Origin: Io17-Chloro-G2 sp965226915
GTDB lineage: Bacteria > Chloroflexota > Dehalococcoidia > Lucifugimonadales > UBA3495
Assembly: GCA_965226915.1 (NCBI GenBank)
Contig: CBDDEJ010000010.1
Span: 496,001 to 560,000 of the forward strand
Reading direction: 5' to 3'
Length of the DNA stretch: 64,000 nucleotides
Program-made: the position numbers and the translations under genes
The notes under the pieces: generated by a model
The model's input: only the letters and a program-made list of their open reading frames with translations
What the model was told of the DNA's origin: nothing
The model's database searches: none
Shown: positions 50,815 through 59,930 of the stretch, in pieces
Position numbering within the stretch: the first letter of the stretch is position 1
Layout of the letters: each line of letters begins with the position of its first letter

Positions 50815-52266
50815 TACTACAACGACGAGTTGTCTGGTAGGATGGCTGGACAGATGATGTTGGGTGGTTTGGGTGATGGATGCGGCGAGCTTCGAGCGGG
50901 TCTACGACAGCCTTCAGGAATTCCACGCCTTCTTTGCGGCCTCCTTCGGCCGCAAGCAGTGGCGGGATCACAGCGGGAATTACCTTCAGGCGCTGCTGGT
51001 GCAGGACCAGGAGCGGCGCAACGCCGAGAATCTCTCGGAATCGGTGGGCATCTCGGCCCGGGCGATGCAGCGCTTTCTCACCGAGGCCCGGTGGTCCGAT
51101 GAGACAGTCATAGGGCGGTTGCAGGAATACTTGGCCCCCAGGCTGGGACACCTGGAGGCGGTGTGGGTGTTCGATGGCAGCGACTTCCCCAAGCAGGGCA
51201 GGAAATCGGCGGGAGTGGCCCGGCAGTACTGCGGCAGGCTGGGCAAGGTGGCCAACTGCCAGGGTGGGATGTTCCTGGCCTACGTCAGCCCGCTGGGCCG
51301 GGCGTTGGTGGACAAGCGGCTGTATCTGCCCAAGAGTTGGACCTCCGACCAGGACCGGTGTGCTGCGGCGGGTGTGCCGGAGGACCGGCGGAACTACCGG
51401 TCAAAGACGGAGTTGGCCCTGGAGATGCTGGAGCGGGTCCTGGAGTTGGGCTACCTCAGGGCCGAGTGGGTTGCCGGAGACGACGCCTTCGGGATGTCGC
51501 CGACCTTCCGGGAGGGACTGGCGGCCCTGGGGATGCGCTACGTGCTGGACGTTCCGGGCGGCACTACGGTCTGGCCCTTGGACCCGGCTTGGACCAGTCC
51601 GGAATATCCGGGGTTCGGCCGCCCCCGCAAACCCAAGCTGCGGCCTGGGCAGCGGCGGACCATGGAGCAGCGCGGTGATGAACTGCCGGATGAGGCTTGG
51701 CGGGAGATAACGGTGGCCCAGGGAAGCCAGGGGCCGCGCACCTACCGGTTCAGTGCCCAGCGGGTGCGGGCCACCAGGAGGCGCAAGCCCGGCGAGGAAC
51801 TGTGGGCCGTCTGGCGCCGGAACCTGGACGGCAGCGAGCCCCGCTACTACCTGTCCAACGCTCCCGAGGGCACAACCTTGGAGACTCTGGCCTACGTGGG
51901 TGGGTCCAGGTGGCGCATTGAAACGGAGTTCGAGACTGAGAAGGGTGACGTGGGGCTGGACGAATACGAGACCCGCAGCTGGGCAGGGTGGCATCACCAC
52001 ATAGCCATGTGCCTGCTGGGTGGAGCGTTCCTGCTGAGCCTGCAGCAGGATTGGGGGGAAAAAGATGCCCCGGATCACGAGGCCACAGGTGTACCGGGTG
52101 GTGCGGGAGATGCTGCCCCGGGAGCAGTTCGGGCCCGATCAATTGCTGTTGTGGCTGGAGGATACGCAGCTACGCAACGAACGGGCTCGCCGTTCCCACG
52201 AGAGACGCCGCTCCACCCGCCGCGAAAGCAGGATGGAGCCGCCACCTTAAACCCGTCGTTGTAGTA
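50815..52266 (+). mobile_element. IS701-family element, copy 4
   Basis: A 1452-bp element between CTAG at 50811-50814 and 52267-52270. The second CTAG is shared with MITE2 copy 4. It carries the Asp variant of the transposase, as in copy 2. Confidence 0.95.
50876..52264 (+). CDS. IS701-family transposase (copy 4)
   Basis: Identical in protein sequence to copy 2. The same G6A5 run lies near 52053-52064, with the conserved C terminus in the +1 frame ending at 52250. Confidence 0.9.
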   Translation: MDAASFERVYDSLQEFHAFFAASFGRKQWRDHSGNYLQALLVQDQERRNAENLSESVGISARAMQRFLTEARWSDETVIGRLQEYLAPRLGHLEAVWVFDGSDFPKQGRKSAGVARQYCGRLGKVANCQGGMFLAYVSPLGRALVDKRLYLPKSWTSDQDRCAAAGVPEDRRNYRSKTELALEMLERVLELGYLRAEWVAGDDAFGMSPTFREGLAALGMRYVLDVPGGTTVWPLDPAWTSPEYPGFGRPRKPKLRPGQRRTMEQRGDELPDEAWREITVAQGSQGPRTYRFSAQRVRATRRRKPGEELWAVWRRNLDGSEPRYYLSNAPEGTTLETLAYVGGSRWRIETEFETEKGDVGLDEYETRSWAGWHHHIAMCLLGGAFLLSLQQDWGEKDAPDHEATGVPGGAGDAAPGAVRARSIAVVAGGYAATQRTGSPFPRETPLHPPRKQDGAATLNPSL

Positions 52267-52270
52267 CTAG

Positions 52271-52441
52271 AGGTCTGGCCGGAAAGCCATTGGCCGGGTT
52301 TCGCGCTACGCCAGACAGACGTATTATAGTCTTATGTGGCATGATAGTATCTGTAATATGGTTCGAGAACCCACTGTTACATCGACAATCGTCGCTGAGA
52401 AAACGACGGCTTGGGGAGAATCGGGGTTTCCGTCCGAGTTT
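52271..52441 (-). mobile_element. MITE2 copy 4
   Basis: A 171-bp copy in the opposite orientation to copies 1-3, between CTAG at 52267-52270 and 52442-52445. It ends 18 bp before the ATG of the DUF35 gene. The AG of the right CTAG plus the next bases make the AGGAG ahead of that gene, so the insertion replaced its upstream region but left a plausible ribosome binding site. Confidence 0.92.
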
Positions 52442-52459
52442 CTAGGAGCTGCCAAGACC

Positions 52460-52882
52460 ATGAGCCAGGAAACCTACCTCAAACCGGTGCCTGTTCCTAC
52501 GCCGGAAACGCAATTTTTCTGGGACAAGTGCAAGGAGCACGAGCTGTGGCTTCAACGTTGCCAATCGTGCCAGCATGTTTTCTTCTATCCGCGTTTCCAC
52601 TGCCCGCAGTGCCTCTCAGATGATGTGCCTTGGTTTCAGGCTTCAGGAAAAGGCATCCTTTGGACCTATATGATCAACCACCGGCCCGTTCCCGGCTTTG
52701 AAGAAGACACGCCCTACGCCATCGCCGTGGTTCAGCTTGAGGAAGGGCCAAGGATGATGAGCAACATCGTCGGCGTTGAAAATACTCCAGAGAATCTGGT
52801 GCTGGACATGGCTCTCGAGGTGGTCTTCGAGGATGCCACGGAAGAAATAGCGATTCCCAAATTCAAGCCATCCGGCGCCTAA
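52460..52882 (+). CDS. DUF35 OB-fold/zinc-ribbon protein (thiolase partner)
   Basis: A 140-residue protein with a rubredoxin-like zinc ribbon, CQSCQHVFFYPRFHCPQC, followed by an OB-fold (GKGILWTYMINHRPVPGFEE, TPYAIAVVQLEEGPRMMSNI). This is the DUF35 family, whose members pair with thiolase-like proteins as acyl-CoA-binding partners, for example in steroid side-chain or fatty-acid degradation. The next gene (thiolase-like) is 13 bp away, as expected. The frame is open back into MITE2, but ATG 52460 fits the family start. Its promoter is uncertain since MITE2 and IS701 lie immediately upstream. Confidence 0.9.
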   Translation: MSQETYLKPVPVPTPETQFFWDKCKEHELWLQRCQSCQHVFFYPRFHCPQCLSDDVPWFQASGKGILWTYMINHRPVPGFEEDTPYAIAVVQLEEGPRMMSNIVGVENTPENLVLDMALEVVFEDATEEIAIPKFKPSGA

Positions 52883-52895
52883 AAACGGGAAGATT

Positions 52896-54074
52896 ATGAC
52901 CGATTCGCTTCGCTACAAAGTTGCCGTTGTTGGAGCTTCCGAGACCACTGACTTGGGGGTCATTCCCAACTTGTCCACCACCCAGTTGCACGTCGATGCG
53001 GCTGTAAACGCGATCAAAGATTGCGGAATCGATAAGAACCAAATCGACGGCATTGCCAGCACGCTAAATCCTGCGATTCTGGCCCATTACCTGGGGATTG
53101 TGCCTCGCTGGCTGGACAATACCTCCGTCGGCGGCACATCCTTCCTGATTCAGGTCAGACACGCCGCGGCAGCCATCGCCATGGGATTATGCGATACCGC
53201 TCTAGTGGCTATGGGCCAGAGCGGCCGCAGCCGCGTGGGAGAAGCCAGTGGGCGTATAGGCACTTCCGCGGTCGCGGGACCTCGGCTAGACATCTCATAT
53301 CCGGGTCAATTCGAGTCTATCTACGGCACCTTGGGACCCAGCACCCAGTTCGGCATAGGGGTGCTGCGGTACATGAAAGAGACCGGCGCCACGCATGAGC
53401 AACTTGCGTCGGTGGCTGTCGCCCAACGCAAGTGGTCCAACAAAGTGCCGCGAGCGATGATGCGCGACCTGATCACGGTGGACGATGTGTTCAATAGCCG
53501 AATGGTGTGTTATCCGTTTCACCTTTTCGAATGCTGCCTGGTGACAGATGGCGGCGGAGCGATCATCTTGACCAAGGCGGACCGGGCCAACGACTTCCCC
53601 ACTAAACCCGTCTACATCATGGGCTCGGGCGAGTCCACCGAATCCCCCATCGTAAGTCAGATGTACGACATGACATCTTCCACCGCCTTCAAGGTTTCCA
53701 GCAGCCAGGCCTTTCAAGAGGCGGGTATAGGCCACGGCGACATCGATCATCTGATGATCTACGACGCCTTTGCCCATCTGCCCATCTACGGCTTGGAGGA
53801 CCTGGGTTTCGTGGGCCGCGGAGAAGCCGGCCCCTTCATCGAAGCGGGAAACACCTCGCCGGGCGGGAAACTGCCGATGAACACGAACGGAGGCGGATTG
53901 TCCTATACCCATACCGGAATGTACGGCATGTTCGCCATGCAGGAAGCAATCCGGCAGGTCAGGGGAAAAGCGGCCCATCAAGTGGATGGCGTGAAGGTGT
54001 CTTTTTGCCAGGGCGTCGGCGGCATGTTCATGGCGGCCGGCAGCTTGATCTTCACCAACGAGCCTCCCCATTAA
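52896..54074 (+). CDS. Thiolase-like protein (SCP2-type, non-canonical active site)
   Basis: A 392-residue thiolase-superfamily protein: YKVAVVGASETTDLGVIPNL at the start, AAVNAIKDCGIDKNQIDGIA, and GGGLSYTHTGMYGMFAMQEA with the conserved His. The nucleophile loop, normally N-x-x-C-x-S-G, reads NTSVGGTSFL, so the first catalytic Cys is absent, while the later Cys (FCQGVGGM) is kept. Such proteins work with DUF35 partners and may act as aldolases or acyl binders, not true thiolases. It is the second gene of the DUF35, thiolase, NHL, MFS series. Confidence 0.9.
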   Translation: MTDSLRYKVAVVGASETTDLGVIPNLSTTQLHVDAAVNAIKDCGIDKNQIDGIASTLNPAILAHYLGIVPRWLDNTSVGGTSFLIQVRHAAAAIAMGLCDTALVAMGQSGRSRVGEASGRIGTSAVAGPRLDISYPGQFESIYGTLGPSTQFGIGVLRYMKETGATHEQLASVAVAQRKWSNKVPRAMMRDLITVDDVFNSRMVCYPFHLFECCLVTDGGGAIILTKADRANDFPTKPVYIMGSGESTESPIVSQMYDMTSSTAFKVSSSQAFQEAGIGHGDIDHLMIYDAFAHLPIYGLEDLGFVGRGEAGPFIEAGNTSPGGKLPMNTNGGGLSYTHTGMYGMFAMQEAIRQVRGKAAHQVDGVKVSFCQGVGGMFMAAGSLIFTNEPPH

Positions 54075-54155
54075 GGCGCCGATGCAGGTCTCAAATTTCC
54101 CGAAAGTGTTTAGACGGAAGCGGTTAGGCGGTAAGCTTTGGCAATAACCATCGGA

Positions 54156-55152
54156 ATGGGGAACTACGTTTACGAGTATCAAGCAGATTGGGCGCGTCTG
54201 CCCGAGGGAATAAGCTTCTAGAGGTCTGGCCGGAAAGCCATTGGCCGGGTTTCGCGCTACGCCAGACAGACGTATTATAGTCTTATGTGGCATGATAGTG
54301 TCTTTAATACGGTTCAAGAACCCACTGTTACATCGACAATCGTCGCTAAGAAAACGGCAGCTTGGAGAGAATCGGGGTTTCCGTCCGAGTTTCTAGAACC
54401 CCAGCGCCGTCGCTGCGGACTCCCTTGACCGCGTATATGTGCTTCAACGCCGTGGCCCGCCGGTCTTGGTCTTCGATCGAGAAGGCACGATGCTGGCAGC
54501 CTGGCCCCGCCGCGAGGGCGAGTTGGAGGATGCCCACCACATTTACATCGGCCCCGACGACGGCGTCTACCTAGCCGACCGGGACGCTCACCAGATCTTA
54601 AAATACACTCCCGAAGGCGAGTTGATGATGGCCTTGGGCAACCGCTACCAGGCGGCGATGCAGGCCCCCTTCAACCATCCGTCTGACACCGCGGTCGCGC
54701 CCAATGGTGAGATCTACGTTTCCGACGGCTACGGCAACTCCTGCGTTCACCGGTTCACACCAGGCGGCGAGTATATTTCGTCATTTGGCTCTCCGGCAAG
54801 CGGTCCGGGCCAGTTTCGCGTGCCCCACAGTTTACGAGTGGCGCAGGATGGCCGGGTCTATGTGTGCGACCGGGAAAATAACCGGGTGCAGGTTTTCACC
54901 CATGACGGAACCTACCTGGACCAGTGGACCGATCTCAAATCTCCCATGGGTATACACATCGACGCAACCCAAACTGTTTACGTCACCGACCAGGTTCCTC
55001 GATTGAGCATCCTCACCTTGGACGGCGATTTATTGGCCCGTGGACGCACCTTCGAAAACGGCCATAACGTTTATGGCAACTCCAGAGGTGACCTGTACGC
55101 CGTAGACACGGCCAATCAGAGGGTGCAGAAATTCCTCAAGGTAGACAACTGA
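54156..55152 (+). pseudogene. NHL-repeat beta-propeller protein, interrupted by MITE2
   Basis: The 5' piece (54156-54221) begins MGNYVYEYQADWARLPEGIS and hits a TAG in the CTAG target. After MITE2 the frame continues NPSAVAADSLDRVYVLQRRG through NHL repeats (YIGPDDGVYLADRDAHQILK, NGEIYVSDGYGNSCVHRFTP, DGRVYVCDRENNRVQVFTHD) to a normal end. The rejoined empty site reads TTC TAG AAC, so the ancestral codon (probably TGG, giving FWNPS) may already have been an amber. NHL propellers are usually extracytoplasmic scaffolds or peptidylglycine-lyase-like enzymes. Confidence 0.8.
54222..54392 (-). mobile_element. MITE2 copy 5, inside an NHL-repeat gene
   Basis: A 171-bp copy between CTAG at 54218-54221 and 54393-54396, in the same orientation as copy 4. 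It has no abutting partner element. A few substitutions separate it from copy 4. Confidence 0.92.
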
Positions 55153-55198
55153 CAACGGTTCGGCACCGCCGCCGGAATCCGGCGCCGGACAAGATCGT

Positions 55199-56470
55199 TT
55201 GATTGACCGGCTCGCCCGTAAAACCCCGTTCTACTTCGGCTGGGTGATCCTCTTTGCGGCCGGCGACGCGATGTTCGTGCGCACTGCGGCCGCCAGCCTT
55301 ACTCTGGCAGTCTTCATATTCCCGATATCCGATGATTTGGGCTGGAGCCGCACTCTGATTGCCGGCGCGGCGAGTCTCGGCGGTTTGGCGGCTGCGGTGG
55401 CTTCCCCCATAGTCGGCTGGGCCTCCGACAAATACGGTGTGCGCCTGATCCTGACGGCCAGCGTTTTGATTCTGGGTATTTCCACCTTTTCCCTCGCCTG
55501 GGCCACCGTTCCAATCGCGTTCTACCTGGCGTTTGGCGTGGGGCGGCTCCTGTTCTCCAGTTCCTTCCAGATAGGCGCTTCCGTGGTCGTTTCCCGGTGG
55601 TTCGTGCGCCGCCGCGGCCGGGCTACAGGCGTCTTGTTTCTGTCCCACTCTATGGGCATGGTGTTGTTCCCGTTGCTGGCCGGCATGGTGATCCATTACT
55701 GGGGATGGCAGACCGCATGGATGGTTCTGGGCGTGGTGGTATGGGTGGCGCCTTTGGGTCCTGTTGCAATATTGATCAGACAATCACCTGAGGCAATGGG
55801 GTTGGCGCCCGACATACTCCCCGGGAAAGCGGATGGTGACGTTGATTCCGTCGCCGCTGCGGCCGAAGAACCAAACTGGACATTGCCGGACGCCCGCCGG
55901 ACGCCCACACTGTGGCTTCTCGCATTGGCCACAGGATTGCTCTTTCTGTTGCAGGCGGGCACAAATACTCACCAAGGAGCCTACTTCATCGACCAAGGCC
56001 TTGGCGTCGCCGTATCAGCTTTGTCCATTAGCTTTAACGCCGCATTCACCGGCATCGGCAGTCTCGTATGGGGCTGGCTGGTGGAGAGGATGCCCGTCCG
56101 GTACTGCTATGCGGCGGTTGCCGCAGTGATGGTTGTAGCCTTGATCCTATTCCCTATGGTCGACTCAATCTGGGAAGCGCTCTTGGCCGCGTCTATATTC
56201 GGTATCTCCGTGGGAGGGATTCTCGTCGTCCCCGCAGTCGCGTACGCCAACTATTTCGGACGCCGATCAATAGGGCTGATACGAGGAGTAACCGAACCGT
56301 TTGTATCCTTGGGACAAGCTATAGGCGCGGTGTTTTCAGCCGTCGTATTCGACTTCACCGGTAGCTATCAATTCGCGTTTGGGACCCTTGCCGTGTTCGG
56401 AGCCGCCACCATTGGGCTTATTTTATTCACCAAGCCGCCCCAATCGAAGGCCACAACCCAGACTTTCTAG
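55199..56470 (+). CDS. MFS transporter, OFA/monocarboxylate-like
   Basis: A 423-residue membrane protein with about twelve helices. It shares FGWVILFAAG, FIFPISDDLGWSRTL, the loop DKYGVRLILTA and SRWFVRRRGRATGV with the transporter at 270-1568, so the two are paralogues. It is the last plus-strand gene of the DUF35, thiolase, NHL series and is likely the uptake system for its substrate. The start is TTG at 55199 with a weak ribosome binding site. Its stop codon overlaps the stop of the convergent gamma-glutamyltransferase on the palindrome CTAG (56467-56470). Confidence 0.9.
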   Translation: MIDRLARKTPFYFGWVILFAAGDAMFVRTAAASLTLAVFIFPISDDLGWSRTLIAGAASLGGLAAAVASPIVGWASDKYGVRLILTASVLILGISTFSLAWATVPIAFYLAFGVGRLLFSSSFQIGASVVVSRWFVRRRGRATGVLFLSHSMGMVLFPLLAGMVIHYWGWQTAWMVLGVVVWVAPLGPVAILIRQSPEAMGLAPDILPGKADGDVDSVAAAAEEPNWTLPDARRTPTLWLLALATGLLFLLQAGTNTHQGAYFIDQGLGVAVSALSISFNAAFTGIGSLVWGWLVERMPVRYCYAAVAAVMVVALILFPMVDSIWEALLAASIFGISVGGILVVPAVAYANYFGRRSIGLIRGVTEPFVSLGQAIGAVFSAVVFDFTGSYQFAFGTLAVFGAATIGLILFTKPPQSKATTQTF

Positions 56471-58227
56471 TACGCCACAGCGTAAGCTTCACACCTAGGG
56501 TCGGCGCCGCCCTGGAGCACTCCGGTTTCGGGATTGCGGGTGATGACGCCGTAAAGGGCAGAGCCTTCCCACCAATCGGGATACCGTTCAACGGTATGGT
56601 CTATCCGCTGAAGAGCTTCCACAGCGCCCTGGGAAATCCTCCCCTCGGTCCTGACCACCACCGGGTGGTAGGCGGAGGGAAAACCGGAAGAGGGAAAACT
56701 GTAACTGTAGAAGCGGGCCGCCTCCACCGCCTCCTGCGGGTCCATCCCAAACTCCACCACGTTGAGGAAGATCTGCAACGTGCCTTGCGGGATGTGGTCC
56801 CCGCCGTGAGCGCCTAATGCCATCATAGGCAGACCATCCCGCAGCACCAAGGCCGGGGCAGGTGTGAGGCGCGGCCGCTTCCCAGGGGCTACAGAGGCGG
56901 GATGCCCGTCCTGGAGTTTAGACTGGCCGCCCCGCTGTGATAGGTATAAACCAGTGCCCGGGATGACCGGACCACCGCCCTTCATTCCCTCGCTGGGCGT
57001 GGAGGAGAAGATATTGCCGTCCTTATCGATGACTCCGAAGTAGGATGTGCCACCGCCCTCGTCTCCCCCTATCGCGACGGCAGGTATAGCTTCGGCCGGT
57101 GACCGCGGGGAGCCGTCCAGGGCTGCTAGGCATCGGCGCGGGTCTCCCGCCGGCGGCATCACGGGCCAGGCCCGATTCGGGTCGATCATTGTTCGGCGTT
57201 CTTTAGCGTAAGCCTCGGACATCAGTTCATCTATAGGCACATCCACGAAGGCAGGATCTCCGATGTATCGCTCCCTATCGGAGAAAGCCAGATTCAACGC
57301 CTGGGTGGCGGCGTGGATGTACTCTGCCGAATTGTGGCCCATATTCTTCAGATCAAATCCTTCCAATATCTTTAGGGCCTGGGGCAGCACCGGTCCCTGG
57401 CACCATGGACCGCAGCTATACACGTCGTATCCACGATAATTGACGGTTACCGGTGGTTCTATGCGAGCCTTGTATTCGGCCATGTCGGCCATGGTCAAAA
57501 GGCCTCCCTGGGTTTGATAGAACGAGACGATCTTTTGAGCCAATTCCCCTTTGTAAACGAAATCCCGCGCCGCCTTTAAAGCGCCTTCTCTACCCCGTGC
57601 GCCGTTGGCGTCTTCCACCGCGGCCAATTGGGACAGTGTCTCTGCCGCGTCTTTCTGGTAGAACATCTCCCCAACGGCAGGCGCCCGGCCTCCCGGTAGA
57701 AAAATCTCCGCGTTGCTGGGCCACGCGGCGTACAGGTCGAAGGCATCCCGCAGCCGGTCCGCCAGGTAGCGATACATGGGAAATCCCTGCCCGGCCAGAG
57801 CAATAGCCGGACCGGCCACATCCGCGAAGCTCATAGTTCCGAACCGCGCCAGTGCTGTGAACCATGCGTCGGCGCCGCCGGGAGTCAGGGCCCGGAGAAT
57901 TCCGGTGGGCATCTGGTTATTATGATTGCGCCGGAAATACTCCACCGAAGCCGCCTGGGGCCATACTCCCAATCCGTCTATGGTGGTTACTTCTTTCTGG
58001 TCTGCAAGGTACATGATGGTGGGAGCGACCCCCAGGAACCCGCCATCGTCGGCGTGGACTATGTTCAACGCGAGGCCCACCGCCACACCGGCGTCAATCG
58101 CGTTGCCGCCCCGCCGCAAGACATCAAGGCCAGCCATAGAGGCGCTGGGATGGCTTGAGACCACGACGCCGTTTACACCCTGAACCTGCGGCCGGAAGCT
58201 CCTGAGGGTTGTCCCAGGTACTGGCAT
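56467..58227 (-). CDS. Gamma-glutamyltransferase family (Ntn hydrolase)
   Basis: A 586-residue precursor. The N terminus VVVSSHPSASMAGLDVLRRG then GGNAIDAGVAVGLALNIVH is typical. The autoprocessing site and nucleophile Thr lie in GGGTSYFGVIDKDGN, followed by FSSTPS. The small-subunit region has LTPAPALVLRDGLPMMALGA and GGDHIPQGTLQIFLN. Family members cleave glutathione gamma-glutamyl bonds, or act as cephalosporin-type acylases. No signal peptide is visible, so it may be cytoplasmic. ATG 58227 has AAGGAG at good spacing. It precedes nothing on its strand; the LLM gene lies just upstream. Confidence 0.9.
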   Translation of the reverse strand: MPVPGTTLRSFRPQVQGVNGVVVSSHPSASMAGLDVLRRGGNAIDAGVAVGLALNIVHADDGGFLGVAPTIMYLADQKEVTTIDGLGVWPQAASVEYFRRNHNNQMPTGILRALTPGGADAWFTALARFGTMSFADVAGPAIALAGQGFPMYRYLADRLRDAFDLYAAWPSNAEIFLPGGRAPAVGEMFYQKDAAETLSQLAAVEDANGARGREGALKAARDFVYKGELAQKIVSFYQTQGGLLTMADMAEYKARIEPPVTVNYRGYDVYSCGPWCQGPVLPQALKILEGFDLKNMGHNSAEYIHAATQALNLAFSDRERYIGDPAFVDVPIDELMSEAYAKERRTMIDPNRAWPVMPPAGDPRRCLAALDGSPRSPAEAIPAVAIGGDEGGGTSYFGVIDKDGNIFSSTPSEGMKGGGPVIPGTGLYLSQRGGQSKLQDGHPASVAPGKRPRLTPAPALVLRDGLPMMALGAHGGDHIPQGTLQIFLNVVEFGMDPQEAVEAARFYSYSFPSSGFPSAYHPVVVRTEGRISQGAVEALQRIDHTVERYPDWWEGSALYGVITRNPETGVLQGGADPRCEAYAVAY

Positions 58228-58285
58228 GTCGATCTCCTTTTCGTTAACTGAAACGGGGTCCCAATTCGTGGAGCGTTTGATTCAC

Positions 58286-59137
58286 CTACCGGACTAACGC
58301 ATCCGCCATGCGCTCCAGTTGCTCACCCATCTCTTTCTCGGTCTCACAATGAGCGGGCCAAACTGAAACCCGTTCGGCGCCGGCGTTCAAGAAATCATCA
58401 ACCTGATCCCTGGTGGTGTCGGTAGGCTGGCCGAACACCGAGATTGACAGCGATCCAGGCGCCCGTCCCTTTTCGGCAGCCAAAGTGTCAAGAATGTTCC
58501 GGGCTTCCTCGACTCGTTCCGGGGTTACGCGATTGGGCAGCCATCCATCTCCCCACCTGGCGATCCGTTGCAGCACGTTGGGGGCGTTGCCTCCCAGCAA
58601 GACGGGCGGGTGAGGTTCCTGAAACGGTTTCGGGTAACAATACACCGGCGGGAAATCATAAAACCGGCCATGGAATTCAGCTTCATCTTTGGTCCACAGT
58701 TCTTTCAACGCCAAAACACCTTCTCTGGCCTGGGTCCACCGGTGGTCGAAGTCGCCGCCCATCATGGTTGTTTCCTCCCGGTTCCAGCCCGTTCCGACGC
58801 CGAAGATAAACCGGCCGTTGCTATGCTGATCAAGGACCGAGATCATTTTGGCCAAGATCAAAGGATTTCGCTCTGGCAGCAACGTTATTCCGGTGGCGAG
58901 CTTGATCTTGGTGGTTGCGGCGCAAGCCATTGCCAGGGATATATATGGATCGGAGAAATGCCGGTAGGTCCATGGAATCTCTCCGCCGGTGGCTGGGAAC
59001 GGGCTGGCGCTGTTGACCGGCAGGATGGGGTGCTCGTGGTACCAAATGGACTCGAACCCCAGATCTTCAGCCTTCTTGGCAATGAATGCCGGATCAAGGG
59101 TGTACGCCGGCAGAGGCACTACTATTCCAACAGACAC
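58286..59137 (-). CDS. LLM-class flavin (F420-type) oxidoreductase
   Basis: A 283-residue luciferase-like monooxygenase: FIAKKAEDLGFESIWYHEHP, IKLATGITLLPERNPLILAK, GRFIFGVGTGWNREE and PPVLLGGNAPNVLQRIARWG. The length and the GTGWNREE segment resemble F420-dependent members. The start is GTG at 59137, preceded by AAGGAGGG. It lies 58 bp upstream of the gamma-glutamyltransferase gene and probably shares its transcript. The substrate is unknown. Confidence 0.9.
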   Translation of the reverse strand: MSVGIVVPLPAYTLDPAFIAKKAEDLGFESIWYHEHPILPVNSASPFPATGGEIPWTYRHFSDPYISLAMACAATTKIKLATGITLLPERNPLILAKMISVLDQHSNGRFIFGVGTGWNREETTMMGGDFDHRWTQAREGVLALKELWTKDEAEFHGRFYDFPPVYCYPKPFQEPHPPVLLGGNAPNVLQRIARWGDGWLPNRVTPERVEEARNILDTLAAEKGRAPGSLSISVFGQPTDTTRDQVDDFLNAGAERVSVWPAHCETEKEMGEQLERMADALVR

Positions 59138-59219
59138 TTCAACCCTCCTTAGTTCCTACCCTAATTCCTAGAATTCCCGCACGAACAGCCCTTCCGCTGT
59201 TTATTCACACAGCGGGCGC

Positions 59220-59930
59220 CTAACCGTCTTCATCAACCATCCTCATGGCGATATCTGAGATGTCTAAAAGCCCATTTAATCCTACAATCGGGAATCCATT
59301 TTCCTTGGCGGCGGCGCGAAGCTGTTCCCTCGTCTCTCCGCGCACGTAGATTCCGGTGTCGGCCAGCAAAAACGGCATGCCAAGGCTAACGGCAGCCCCT
59401 AAGTCGTGACTGGAATCCCCGACGTAGAGAGTGCGATCGACTTTTCCGCCGAGCCGGCCGATGGTCATGATCAAGATCTCGGGGTCCGGCTTTACGTTAA
59501 CGACGTCATCGGCGGTCAACATCGCGTCAAAGCAATCGTATATGCCGTGATAAGCAGTTACGTCCATCGCGATGTTTCGTGCGCTCATTGTAGCTAGGGC
59601 GAGTCTATATCCGTTGGCATTTAACGATTTCAGAAGCCGCTCGACCCCAGGCAACAATTTGACCCTATCGGTATAGCTCAACTGTAATTCGTTTCGCAAG
59701 GCGGTTATTTCGTCGATCACTTCTTCGGCTTCATCCGGATCCAGGTCTCTTTCTAAGAAATATCGCAGAATCTTCCGGGCGCCTCCGCCAAACTGCTCCC
59801 GTACTTCGGCATCGGTCGCGTGCGCGCCAAATCGTGACAACGCCTCCACTGTTGCTCCCAGAGCCGCGGGTTGGCTGTCAACCAGGGTTCCGTCCAAGTC
59901 GAAAATGATGCTGTCTATCTTCTGGACCAC
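59220..59930 (-). CDS. HAD-family phosphatase (phosphoglycolate phosphatase-like)
   Basis: A 236-residue HAD hydrolase. Motif I is IIFDLDGTLVDSQPAALG with the nucleophile Asp, motif II LALATMSARN, motif III KPDPEILIM and motif IV LYVGDSSHDLGAA. The helical cap between residues 15 and 95 is of the C1 type used by Gph/PGMB enzymes. It dephosphorylates a small phosphoester or acts as a mutase. ATG at 59930 has GGCCGGTGG upstream, a moderate ribosome binding site. It lies 82 bp upstream of the LLM gene. Confidence 0.92.
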   Translation of the reverse strand: MVQKIDSIIFDLDGTLVDSQPAALGATVEALSRFGAHATDAEVREQFGGGARKILRYFLERDLDPDEAEEVIDEITALRNELQLSYTDRVKLLPGVERLLKSLNANGYRLALATMSARNIAMDVTAYHGIYDCFDAMLTADDVVNVKPDPEILIMTIGRLGGKVDRTLYVGDSSHDLGAAVSLGMPFLLADTGIYVRGETREQLRAAAKENGFPIVGLNGLLDISDIAMRMVDEDG

